Below are positions 34,035 to 42,169 of a stretch of DNA of 64,000 nt, piece after piece. Origin of the DNA: Candidatus Eisenbergiella intestinipullorum (lineage in GTDB: Bacteria > Bacillota > Clostridia > Lachnospirales > Lachnospiraceae); assembly GCA_019119815.1 (NCBI GenBank), contig DWWH01000044.1, forward strand, positions 35,139-99,138, given 5' to 3'. The notes under the pieces were generated by a model that made no database searches, had not been told where the DNA came from, and was given only the letters and a program-made list of their open reading frames with translations. Positions within the stretch are counted from its first letter, which is position 1; every line of letters begins with the position of its first letter. The translations under genes were made by a program, and so were the position numbers.

Positions 34035-35964
34035 GGACAACGGCCTGCGTGCCTTTCTGAAAAAAGGGGAAAACTGGCTGATCCCCGGCCTTTGCTGCCT
34101 GCTTCTGTTTGCGGGTGCGGGCATGGCCTGGGACTACTGGTTTGATCTGAACGATGATGTGCTGATCCGGGACATCCTTTCCGGTGTATATACGGGGGAG
34201 CCGGAGGCTCTGACCGCCCAGCTTCTGTGGCCGCTCGCTGCGCCTCTGGCCTGTCTGTACCGCCTGCTTCCCGGTGTTCCCGTCTTCGGGGGGTTCCTCT
34301 GGCTGTGCCAGGCGGGGAGCATTTTCCTGATCCTGCACCGGAGCCTGCTTTTCTGGGACCGGACGGTATGGGAAAAAGGAGGAGGCGCAGACTGTCCGGG
34401 GCGGGGAGACGGCCGGAAGGAGGAGGACCGCCTGCGCCGTCTGCGTCCGGAAGGGGGCGTGCCATCGGGCAGGATCTGGAAAAAGCTGGTCTTTGGTTTG
34501 GCGGAAACGGCGGTGATGGCGGCCTGTCTCCTGTACCATCTGGTGTTTGTCCAGTATACGGTGGCGGCCGGACTGCTTGCGGCGGCGGCCGTTTTTTACT
34601 TCCTGACCGGCACAAAGCGGGAGGGGGAGAGCGCAGCGTCCTTCTGGCTTCGCAATCTGCCAGCAGCTCTGCTGTTCTGGCTTTCCTTCTGCCTGCGCAG
34701 CGAGATGGCCCTTCTGCTTCTTCCCCTGGCGGGCGTGGCGGGGATCTGGAAGTGGGCCGGGTGCGGGAACGGTTTTACCGGGAAGAACGCGGCCTGCTTT
34801 CCAGGGCTGTTCGGCCTGATCCTGGGGGGGCTCCTGCTTTGCTTCGGAGCGGACCGGCTGGCCTGTTCGGACCCGGCGTGGCGGGAATTTGAAGATCTGT
34901 TCGACGCCAGGACGCAGGTATATGATTTTCATGACGCTTCCCTGCGCTCCTGGGAGGAGAACCGGGAATTTTACCAGTCCATCGGGCTGACGCAGACCCA
35001 GTGCGAGCTGCTGGCAAACTACAATTTCGGGGCGGATGATGCCATCGACGCGCGGGTGATGGAACAGATCGCCGCCTACGGAAACGAAACGGAGGGCGTC
35101 TTCGCCCATAGCCTGCCGGAGGGGCTCTGGCTGTATGCACAGCGGCTGAAGAATAACCGGGCCATCGTGCCGGACGACCAGCTGCTCTGGCTGCTTTTGG
35201 AGGCGGGGCTTGCGGGCTTTCTGGCTGCTGCGGCCCTGCTGCGGCCCTCAAAAAGAGGCGCGGCCCTTCGCGGCGTGCTCTGGAAGCTTCTGCTTCTGGG
35301 AGCGGTGCGCAGCGGCCTGTGGCTGTATCTCATCCTGCGGGAACGGGTGCCGGAGCGGATCAGCCATCCGCTTTACTTCTGCGAGATCGTTCTGTTGTTT
35401 GGGCTGCTTCTGGAAGAGCTGGCAAAGAGCGGAGGAAAGAGGGCGGAGAGGGGAAAAAAAGCGGAAAGGGGGAAAAAAGCGGAGCGAAGCCTGGGCACAG
35501 CCGCAGTCCTTGTTTTCCTGGCGGCAGGGAGCTTCTTCCTGTCCGGACAGGTGGGGCGGGTGCAGGAGGAGGCTGTCCGCAGGGAACAGACGAACGCGGT
35601 GAACCGGGCGGCGCTTTCCCGATACCGGCAGGAAAACCTGTACCTGGCGGACGTGATGTCCACCGTGGATTTTTCGGAGAAGCTGTTTTCGGAAAAGCTC
35701 AGACCGGGAAATTATGATCTGCTGGGCGGCTGGCTGTGCAAGAGCCCGCATACGGAAAAAAAGCTTTCCGCCTTCGGCTATGAATCCATGGGACAGGCCG
35801 TCCTCGCAGGAGAGAACGTCCGTTTTGTGGGAGAGCCGGACACGGACTGGAGCTGGCTGGACCGCCTGCTTGACGGAAAGGGAAAGAAGGCACGGCTCGT
35901 CCTGGAGGAGGAGATCACGGCGGAAGGAAGGAGCCTGTACATCTGGCGGCTGGAGCGGATGTGA
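34024..35964 (+). CDS. Polytopic membrane protein, GT-C-like, unknown
   Basis: A 646-residue membrane protein. After the first helix comes WDYWFDLNDDVLIRDILSGVYTGEPEA, with an acidic pair in the first outer loop typical of GT-C glycosyltransferases. The middle contains a Gly/Arg/Glu-rich cytoplasmic loop (about 115-150), and residues 470-490 hold the repeat GKRAERGKKAERGKKAERS. A soluble domain of about 140 residues ends the protein. The ATG has AAAGGAATTCT and overlaps the upstream aminotransferase gene. I recognise no named family; a glycosyltransferase using a lipid-linked donor is likely. Confidence 0.65.
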   Translation: MDTKDNGLRAFLKKGENWLIPGLCCLLLFAGAGMAWDYWFDLNDDVLIRDILSGVYTGEPEALTAQLLWPLAAPLACLYRLLPGVPVFGGFLWLCQAGSIFLILHRSLLFWDRTVWEKGGGADCPGRGDGRKEEDRLRRLRPEGGVPSGRIWKKLVFGLAETAVMAACLLYHLVFVQYTVAAGLLAAAAVFYFLTGTKREGESAASFWLRNLPAALLFWLSFCLRSEMALLLLPLAGVAGIWKWAGCGNGFTGKNAACFPGLFGLILGGLLLCFGADRLACSDPAWREFEDLFDARTQVYDFHDASLRSWEENREFYQSIGLTQTQCELLANYNFGADDAIDARVMEQIAAYGNETEGVFAHSLPEGLWLYAQRLKNNRAIVPDDQLLWLLLEAGLAGFLAAAALLRPSKRGAALRGVLWKLLLLGAVRSGLWLYLILRERVPERISHPLYFCEIVLLFGLLLEELAKSGGKRAERGKKAERGKKAERSLGTAAVLVFLAAGSFFLSGQVGRVQEEAVRREQTNAVNRAALSRYRQENLYLADVMSTVDFSEKLFSEKLRPGNYDLLGGWLCKSPHTEKKLSAFGYESMGQAVLAGENVRFVGEPDTDWSWLDRLLDGKGKKARLVLEEEITAEGRSLYIWRLERM

Positions 35965-36062
35965 GGAGGGCCTCTGCCGGCGGGCAGCGGTCCTGTACCG
36001 GACGGGCAGGAAGGACAGGTACCGCCGTGATCCGGCGGCAGGGAAGAAAGGAGCGAAAAGGA

Positions 36063-36605
36063 ATGAAGCAGGAAGAAAGGATCAATCTGGGGCCGGTATA
36101 TTTCCGGCCGATCACGCTGGAGGATACGGACCGGATCATCCGCTGGCGCAATTCCGAACGGGTGAGGAAAAATTTCATCGATCAGAGGCCGTTTACCAGA
36201 CAGGGCCATCTGAACTGGCTGGAAACCAGGGTCGCGGCGGGAGAGGTGGTTCAGTTCATCCTCTGCGAGACGCAGACGGACCGGCCGGTGGGAAGCGTAT
36301 ATATCCGGGACATCGACCGGAAAAATGAAAAGGGTGAGTACGGCATTTTTATCGGGGAGGCGGATGCTGCGGGAAAGGGCTACGGCACGCTGGCCGCAAA
36401 GGGAGCGATCGCCTATGCCCGCGATGTGCTGAAGCTGCACAAGCTTTCTCTCCGGGTGTTCGCGGACAATGTGGGGGCGGTGAGAAGCTATGAAAAGGCA
36501 GGCTTTGGCCGGGAGGCCTTCTTGAAGGATGAGATCAGAAAGGAAGACGGAAGCCGCAGGGACCTGATCCTGATGGCGGTCCTGTTTCCGGAAAGATCGG
36601 AATAG
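36063..36605 (+). CDS. pseH: GNAT acetyltransferase, PseH-like
   Basis: A 180-residue GNAT protein: VYFRPITLEDTDRIIRWRNSERVRKNFIDQRPFTRQGHLNWLE is the PseH-type opening, EYGIFIGEADAAGKGYGTLAAKGAIAYA is the acetyl-CoA pyrophosphate loop, and LRVFADNVGAVRSYEKAGF closes the fold. PseH acetylates the 4-amino group made by PseC, the one pse step missing from the other two sites. The ATG at 36063 follows GAAAGGAGCGAAAAGGA; the open frame upstream is not used. A different sugar N-acetyltransferase remains possible because the gene is far from pseB/C and pseG/F/I. Confidence 0.78.
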   Translation: MKQEERINLGPVYFRPITLEDTDRIIRWRNSERVRKNFIDQRPFTRQGHLNWLETRVAAGEVVQFILCETQTDRPVGSVYIRDIDRKNEKGEYGIFIGEADAAGKGYGTLAAKGAIAYARDVLKLHKLSLRVFADNVGAVRSYEKAGFGREAFLKDEIRKEDGSRRDLILMAVLFPERSE

Positions 36606-36617
36606 ATGGAGAGATAT

Positions 36618-37580
36618 ATGAAGAAACGGATCAGCATAGTGATTCCCTGCTACCGTTCGGCAAGCATGATCGCGGGCGTGGTGGGCGATATTGACAGAGA
36701 AATGGAAAAACTGAAGGACAGCTACCGGTATGAGATCATCCTGGTAAACGACAGCTCTCCGGATGAAACCTTTGAGGTCATCCGCGGGCTCTGCCGGGAA
36801 AAGCCTTATATCACCGGCGTGAACCTGGCGAAAAACTTCGGTCAGCATGCGGCCCTGATGGCCGGCTTCCGGCAGATGAGAGGAGACTATCTGGTGTGCA
36901 TGGATGACGACGGCCAGACACCGGCTGCCTCCATCGGCGATCTGATCCGCGGGCTGGAAGAGGGCAGCGATGTGGTATATGCCAGATACGAACACAAGCA
37001 TCACAATGCCTTTCGGAACTTCGGCAGCCGCATCAACGACTGGATGCTCTGCTTCATGCTGGGAAAGCCGAAAAATCTGTACATTTCCAGCTTCTTTGCA
37101 GCAAGGCGCTTCATCGTGGACGAGATGCTGCGCTATGAGAACGCCTTCCCCTACGTGATCGGGCTGGTCCTGCGGGCCACGAAAAACATCCGGAATGTGA
37201 CGGTGGAGCATCACGACCGGCGGGCGGGGGAATCCGGTTATACGCTGAGCAAGCTGTTTTCTCTGTGGTTCAACGGCTTCACCTCCTTCAGTGAAAAGCC
37301 TCTGCGCATCGCCACCATGGCGGGCGTGGGCTGCGCGGCCCTGGGATTTCTCTACGGTCTGTACACGGTGATCAAGAAGCTGGTGAACCCGCTGGTCCCC
37401 GTGGGCTTCAGCTCCCTGATGTCGGCCATCATGTTCATCGGGGGCATGCTGATGCTGATGCTGGGACTGATCGGGGAATATGTGGGAAGAATGTATATCT
37501 GCATGAACAATGCGCCGCAGTATGTGATACGGGAGATCATAACGAATGAAAATGACGGAGAAGAACAGGAGCGTGGCTGA
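36618..37580 (+). CDS. ArnC/GtrB-like polyprenyl-phosphate glycosyltransferase
   Basis: A 320-residue GT2 enzyme with two C-terminal membrane helices (about 232-255 and 267-292). RISIVIPCYRSASMI, LVNDSSPDETFEVI, NLAKNFGQHAALMAGFRQMRGDYLVCMDDDGQTP (DDD metal site) and HHDRRAGESGYTLSKLFSLWFNGFTSFS are the ArnC/DPMS-type motifs. These enzymes load a single sugar onto undecaprenyl phosphate for later use by GT-C enzymes, of which this cluster has several. ATG 36618 has GGAG six bases upstream; ATG 36606 is an alternative. It overlaps the next gene by 35 bases. Confidence 0.9.
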   Translation: MKKRISIVIPCYRSASMIAGVVGDIDREMEKLKDSYRYEIILVNDSSPDETFEVIRGLCREKPYITGVNLAKNFGQHAALMAGFRQMRGDYLVCMDDDGQTPAASIGDLIRGLEEGSDVVYARYEHKHHNAFRNFGSRINDWMLCFMLGKPKNLYISSFFAARRFIVDEMLRYENAFPYVIGLVLRATKNIRNVTVEHHDRRAGESGYTLSKLFSLWFNGFTSFSEKPLRIATMAGVGCAALGFLYGLYTVIKKLVNPLVPVGFSSLMSAIMFIGGMLMLMLGLIGEYVGRMYICMNNAPQYVIREIITNENDGEEQERG

Positions 37581-39552
37581 AACGGGATCAAAACAGAAAA
37601 CGGACGGCGCGGCCCGCGCCGTTCTCTCCCTTGCGGTAACGCTTGGCGGCGTGCTTTTTCTGCCTCAGATGCTTCCGGCGGAAGGAAGAGGCCTGGGATT
37701 TTCCAACAGCTTTCTGTCCGCAGCGGTGTTTTTGCTTTCACTTCCGGCGGTGCGGCATACCATGGAGCGGCTGGCCGCAGAAGCGGGAGAGAGAAGAGGA
37801 ACGGGATCCCGGAGCGCAAAACGGTCCGGGCATGCTCTCACGCTGCTTCTTGCCTTCGGCTTCGTGCTGGCCTGTACGGTGGGAAGCCGCCTGGAGGCGG
37901 AGGGGTGTCTGCTCTTAAGCGACTGGCGGCTGTGGCTGTCCCTGCCCTTTCTCACGCTGTTCTGGGCGGCGCTCCTGGAGCGGATGTATGCCTTCATGGA
38001 GGAAAGAATGACGGCGAGGGTCCCGGGCGAAGGCGGAAGGAGAGGACTCCTCGGCCGCTGGGAAAGCCTGCCCGTGCGAAAGCGCAGGCTCCTCGTCTTT
38101 CTCTTTTTCCTGCTGATCTGGGGGATCGTGCTGCTTGCGGTGTGGCCCGGGTTCTTCGTTTATGACGCGCAGGAGGAGTTCAATGAGGTGGCGCAGAGAC
38201 GCTTTACCACCCATCATCCCCTGCTGCACGTGCTCCTGCTGGGCGGGATGATCAGCGCGGGAAACAAGGTCTTCGGAAGCTACAACGCCGGGATCGCCTG
38301 TTACATGCTTTTCCAGATGACGGTGCTGGCGCTCTGTTTTGCCTGGACCGTGGATTTTCTGAGAAAAAAGGGTGCGCCTGTGTGGCTTCGCATGGCGGGC
38401 ACGCTCTATTTTGCCTGCTTTCCGGTGATCCAGATGTATGTGCTCTGTTCCGCCAAGGACACCCTCTATTCGGCGGCCATGCTGACGGTGATGGTGCTTC
38501 TTGCGCAGGCGGCGATGGAGAAGGAAGCCTTTTTTGAGAAAAAAGAAAATCTGCTCTTCCTGGGAGCCGGGCTGTGCTTCCTGGTCCTGATGCGGCATAA
38601 CGGCCTGTATATCCTGATCCTTCTGATCCCGGTCCTTATGGTCCTTGCGGGGAAAGGGGCAAGGCTTAAGGCCATGCTGACGGGACTTGCGGCTCTCCTC
38701 CTCGCGCTCGGCATAAGCGCCGGACTGAAAACGGTCCTGCATGCGCAGGATACGGAAAATCAGGAGATGCTCACCGTTCCCATTCAGCAGCTTGCCCGCA
38801 CCTGGACACTCAGCCCGGAGGTTTTTACGGAGGATGAAAAGGAGATGCTGTTTGTCTTTCTGCCCGGAGAGGCTCTGGAGCGATATACTCCGAAGCTGAG
38901 CGACAATGTGAAGATCTCCTTTAACAACGAAGCCTATGAGGAGGATCCCGCCGCCTTCTGGCGGCTGTGGCTGTCCGCAGGCTGCAGAGCGCCGGCTTCC
39001 TATCTGAATGCCTGGCTTCTGACCTCCTACGGCTTCTGGTATCCGGACGCGGTCCTGGACGGCTATGAAGGCAATACGGTGTTCACGTTTACTTATGGGG
39101 AAAGCTCCTATTTCGGCTACGAAACGGAGCTTCCGGGACACAGAAGCAGCTTCCTTCCCTGGCTGGACAGGCTGTTTGAACGGATGAGCCTGGAGCTGTT
39201 CCAGCAGCGGATCCCCGTGTGTTCCATGCTGTTTTCTCCCGGATTCCTGTTCTGGGTATATGCGGCGGGAGCCGTCCTGCTTCTGCGAAACGGACGTCTC
39301 CGTCAGGCGGCGGTCCTGCTTCCGGCAGGTCTGAACTGGCTTACCGTGCTGCTCGGTCCCACCAGCCTGGTGCGCTATGTGCTGATCTTCTGGTTCGCCC
39401 TGCCTCTTCTGGGACTTATTGTAAGCGGCAGAGAATTATGCTATACTAATACGAAAACTGTCAAAACCCCGGAAGGGTCCGAAGAAAGCGCCGGTAAAAA
39501 GCGCTTTCCCGGGCGTGAAGGCGGGAGCTATAAGGATACCGAAAAGGCATGA
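37546..39552 (+). CDS. DUF6020-type polytopic membrane protein
   Basis: A 668-residue multi-spanning membrane protein. WPGFFVYDAQEEFNEVAQRRFTTHHPLLHVLLLGGMI, with its acidic and histidine residues in an outer loop, and YVLCSAKDTLYSAAMLTVMVLL are features I associate with DUF6020, a GT-C-like group. A large outer loop (about 400-530) carries aromatic-rich sequence. The last 45 residues are hydrophilic and overlie a promoter-like sequence. It starts inside the end of the ArnC-like gene and overlaps the next start by four bases (ATGA), so translation is coupled on both sides. Confidence 0.72.
   Translation: MKMTEKNRSVAETGSKQKTDGAARAVLSLAVTLGGVLFLPQMLPAEGRGLGFSNSFLSAAVFLLSLPAVRHTMERLAAEAGERRGTGSRSAKRSGHALTLLLAFGFVLACTVGSRLEAEGCLLLSDWRLWLSLPFLTLFWAALLERMYAFMEERMTARVPGEGGRRGLLGRWESLPVRKRRLLVFLFFLLIWGIVLLAVWPGFFVYDAQEEFNEVAQRRFTTHHPLLHVLLLGGMISAGNKVFGSYNAGIACYMLFQMTVLALCFAWTVDFLRKKGAPVWLRMAGTLYFACFPVIQMYVLCSAKDTLYSAAMLTVMVLLAQAAMEKEAFFEKKENLLFLGAGLCFLVLMRHNGLYILILLIPVLMVLAGKGARLKAMLTGLAALLLALGISAGLKTVLHAQDTENQEMLTVPIQQLARTWTLSPEVFTEDEKEMLFVFLPGEALERYTPKLSDNVKISFNNEAYEEDPAAFWRLWLSAGCRAPASYLNAWLLTSYGFWYPDAVLDGYEGNTVFTFTYGESSYFGYETELPGHRSSFLPWLDRLFERMSLELFQQRIPVCSMLFSPGFLFWVYAAGAVLLLRNGRLRQAAVLLPAGLNWLTVLLGPTSLVRYVLIFWFALPLLGLIVSGRELCYTNTKTVKTPEGSEESAGKKRFPGREGGSYKDTEKA
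39419..39447 (+). promoter_or_regulatory. Internal promoter before the O-antigen-ligase-like gene
   Basis: TTGTAA (39419-39424) and TATACT (39442-39447) are 17 bases apart, and the -10 is extended by TG (TGCTATACT). It lies in the coding sequence of the DUF6020 protein, 102 bases before the next start codon, in a local A/T-rich patch. Confidence 0.55.
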
Positions 39553-42164
39553 ACAGAAAGCTGAAAAGAAGCCGTGCAATCGAATATGCGATCCTGTGCT
39601 ATGCGGCGGTGCTGATGCTGCTTGTGGGCCCTCTGGGGGTTCTGGATTCGACGCGTGTGGTGGAAGGAAACCGGACCGCAGCAGGGCAGACGGAGGCTGT
39701 GGGAGCGGACGAGCGGATCCAGCAGGTCTTTATCGCGGACGGGGGGTATCTGGAGAGCATCGGTATTTTTGCACAGAAGGATCTTTCCCGGAAGGTGATC
39801 AGCTTTTCCATTTCCAATGATCTGGGAGAAACGGTGTTTTCCAGGAACGTGGCGCTGGATCCCTACGAAGCGCCGGGCTATTTTACGATCCCGGTGGAAT
39901 TTCAGACGGAGGCCGGAAGGGCCTATGTGTGGCAGATCAGCCATCCGGAAGAAGAGCTGGTGCTGGCCTGGCAGAATACAGGAGAATCCGGACTTACGGT
40001 CCTGGGAAATTATTACTGTGTGGATGAGAACGGACAGATCCGGGAGCAGGTGGGGAAGAATATCCTCATGCGGTTTACCTATTCGGCGCCGTTAAGCCTC
40101 TGGAAGGAAGGGGCTCTGATGGCCGGAATCGCTCTGCTTGCGGGCTTCCTTTTGCTGCTTGTGGAAAATGCGGCGGGAAAGGACCGGAGAAACCGGGAGG
40201 TCAGGGTACAGTGGCTGTTTCGTACGGTCTGCAATCCGCTGATCGCGCTGGGAACGGCCGCCTGGCTGGCTGCCGTACTGCTGTTTGACTATTATGGAGG
40301 CGTCCGGGCGGACAAGATGGTATACTGCGCGGGAATCCTCATTTTTGCAGGGATCCTGCTTTATGCGGTCAATGCAAAACGGGACGACATCCGCCCTCTG
40401 ACGCTCACCGTGCGGGAAAATCTGCTGGATCAGGGACTGGATACCCTGCAGACGATTTTCTGGGCCGGGGCGCTGTGGGGCTGCATCGACTATATGAACG
40501 CGATGTATAATATCTATCAGGCCTATGCGTACCGGAAGGTGCTGATCTTTCTGGGGCTGGCGCTGCTGTCCATGTGCGAAAGGAAGGCGCTGCTTTGCGC
40601 CTGGAATCTGATCTGGCTGGCGGTTTCTTCTGCCGCGGGCTTCCTCTACTGGCTGCAGTACCGGGGGATCAGGGAGCAGGACAGACTGGCGGGGCTGAAC
40701 GCCGTCCTGTTCGTGGTGGCCGGACTGGTGCTCATCCAGCTCATCCGGATCCTGGTGAAAAAAAAGGTGGAATGGCGCAGGGTTTCTTTCCTTTATGCAG
40801 GGCTGCTTACGGCCTTTCTTGCGCTTTTGATCCTGTTTCGGAATACCAGAGGATGGCCCATCTATCTGGCCGTTGCCTTCGGCCTTTTTTACCTGTTTTA
40901 TCTGGCGTGGGAGAGAAGGGAGCGGTTTCCGGTCATTTTCTGCAACGGGATCATCCTGAATTTCGTCTGTGCCCTGATTTTCGCAGTGGCCAGACGGCCG
41001 TTTCGGACCTGGTATTTTTACCGGTACAACTTCGTATTCCATACGGTGACGGTGACGGCCTATTATCTGACGCTGGTGCTGGCCGCTCTGTTCGTGCGGC
41101 TGCTGGTGCGCTACCATCGCTCTCATAAACCGTATGCCTGGTGGGGGACTGCGCTGCTGTTCGGCATGGCGGCGTCCCTTTTGATCCTGACCCTGTCCAG
41201 GACCGGTTATCTGGCGGCAGGAGTGATGGGGCTTCTGATCCTGGTGTTCGTTTCCCTGATCTGTTATCGGGAACGGATGCCGGCCTTTCTGAAAAAGACG
41301 GGGCTCCTGATCCTGACGGTACTGCTCTGCTTCCCCGTAACTTATTCAGCGGTGCGCCTGATTCCCCCTCTGTATGACGATCCGTATATCTTCGAGCTGG
41401 AGGCGGATCCGGAGGAATGGGCCATCCATAAGGGGGACCGGGCGGATTCGGAAAATTATATTACCTTCCCCCGCTTCGCATATTGCTTTGATGAAAAGCT
41501 GTTCGGCGAAGAGCACATGGTGCTGCGGAAATTTGTGGATACCTTTATGGCCCGGGCGGAAGAGGAGGAGCCTGCCGGGGAAACGGAGGAAGGGTATCCT
41601 ACGGAAGAAAAAGCCGGCAGCGGCGGAGCGGACAGCTTCCCGGCTGTTGCAAAGGTGTACGGCCTGACCGCTTCCACAGCGGAAGGCGCGGCGGCGCCTG
41701 AAACAGAGGTGCAGGAGGGGGCCGGATCCGGCCCTTCTGAGACGGAAGAGGGCGGCGATATTTCCAACGGCCGTTTCGATCTGTTCGGCAGATACATCGC
41801 CCAGTGGAACCTGACGGGACACGAGCTGATGGGCGTTCCGCTGGAGGATGGAACGCTGTCCGTCCACGCCCACAACACCTACCTGCAGGTGATCCACGAT
41901 CACGGTCTGATCACCGGGGCGGTTTATCTTTTGCTGGGCACGGTGACGCTGGTACGGATGCTGCGTTATGCGTACCGGAATCTGTATGAGAGGCGCAGAA
42001 GGCAGAAGGAACGGGACGAATATGCGGCGCTTCCTCTGGCCGTATTTACGGCCTTCGCTGCGGCGGGACTGGTGGAGTGGCTGTTCCATCCGTGCAATCC
42101 CCTGGGCTTTTCCACTATGGCGGTGCTCGCTCCCCTTCTGACTTTTAAAAGAAAAGAGAAATAG
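39549..42164 (+). CDS. O-antigen ligase/polymerase-like membrane protein
   Basis: An 871-residue membrane protein with a Wzy_C/WaaL-type domain. The first 190 residues form a separate unit: a membrane helix, an outer beta-rich domain (EQVFIADGGYLESIGIFAQKDLSRKVISFSI) and a second helix. About ten helices follow, with the large outer loop ending in the family motif HAHNTYLQVIHDHGLITGAVYLLLG. That loop contains an acidic, Ala/Glu/Gly-rich insertion at about residues 665-736. Such proteins polymerise or ligate lipid-linked glycans outside the membrane. The start ATG overlaps the previous stop codon. Confidence 0.82.
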   Translation: MNRKLKRSRAIEYAILCYAAVLMLLVGPLGVLDSTRVVEGNRTAAGQTEAVGADERIQQVFIADGGYLESIGIFAQKDLSRKVISFSISNDLGETVFSRNVALDPYEAPGYFTIPVEFQTEAGRAYVWQISHPEEELVLAWQNTGESGLTVLGNYYCVDENGQIREQVGKNILMRFTYSAPLSLWKEGALMAGIALLAGFLLLLVENAAGKDRRNREVRVQWLFRTVCNPLIALGTAAWLAAVLLFDYYGGVRADKMVYCAGILIFAGILLYAVNAKRDDIRPLTLTVRENLLDQGLDTLQTIFWAGALWGCIDYMNAMYNIYQAYAYRKVLIFLGLALLSMCERKALLCAWNLIWLAVSSAAGFLYWLQYRGIREQDRLAGLNAVLFVVAGLVLIQLIRILVKKKVEWRRVSFLYAGLLTAFLALLILFRNTRGWPIYLAVAFGLFYLFYLAWERRERFPVIFCNGIILNFVCALIFAVARRPFRTWYFYRYNFVFHTVTVTAYYLTLVLAALFVRLLVRYHRSHKPYAWWGTALLFGMAASLLILTLSRTGYLAAGVMGLLILVFVSLICYRERMPAFLKKTGLLILTVLLCFPVTYSAVRLIPPLYDDPYIFELEADPEEWAIHKGDRADSENYITFPRFAYCFDEKLFGEEHMVLRKFVDTFMARAEEEEPAGETEEGYPTEEKAGSGGADSFPAVAKVYGLTASTAEGAAAPETEVQEGAGSGPSETEEGGDISNGRFDLFGRYIAQWNLTGHELMGVPLEDGTLSVHAHNTYLQVIHDHGLITGAVYLLLGTVTLVRMLRYAYRNLYERRRRQKERDEYAALPLAVFTAFAAAGLVEWLFHPCNPLGFSTMAVLAPLLTFKRKEK

Positions 42165-42169
42165 AGGCA

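Noticed and set aside
35430..35500. Purine-rich repeat encoding AERGKK units as a regulatory repeat
   Set aside because: It stays in frame within a clear membrane-protein gene and simply codes a basic cytoplasmic loop.
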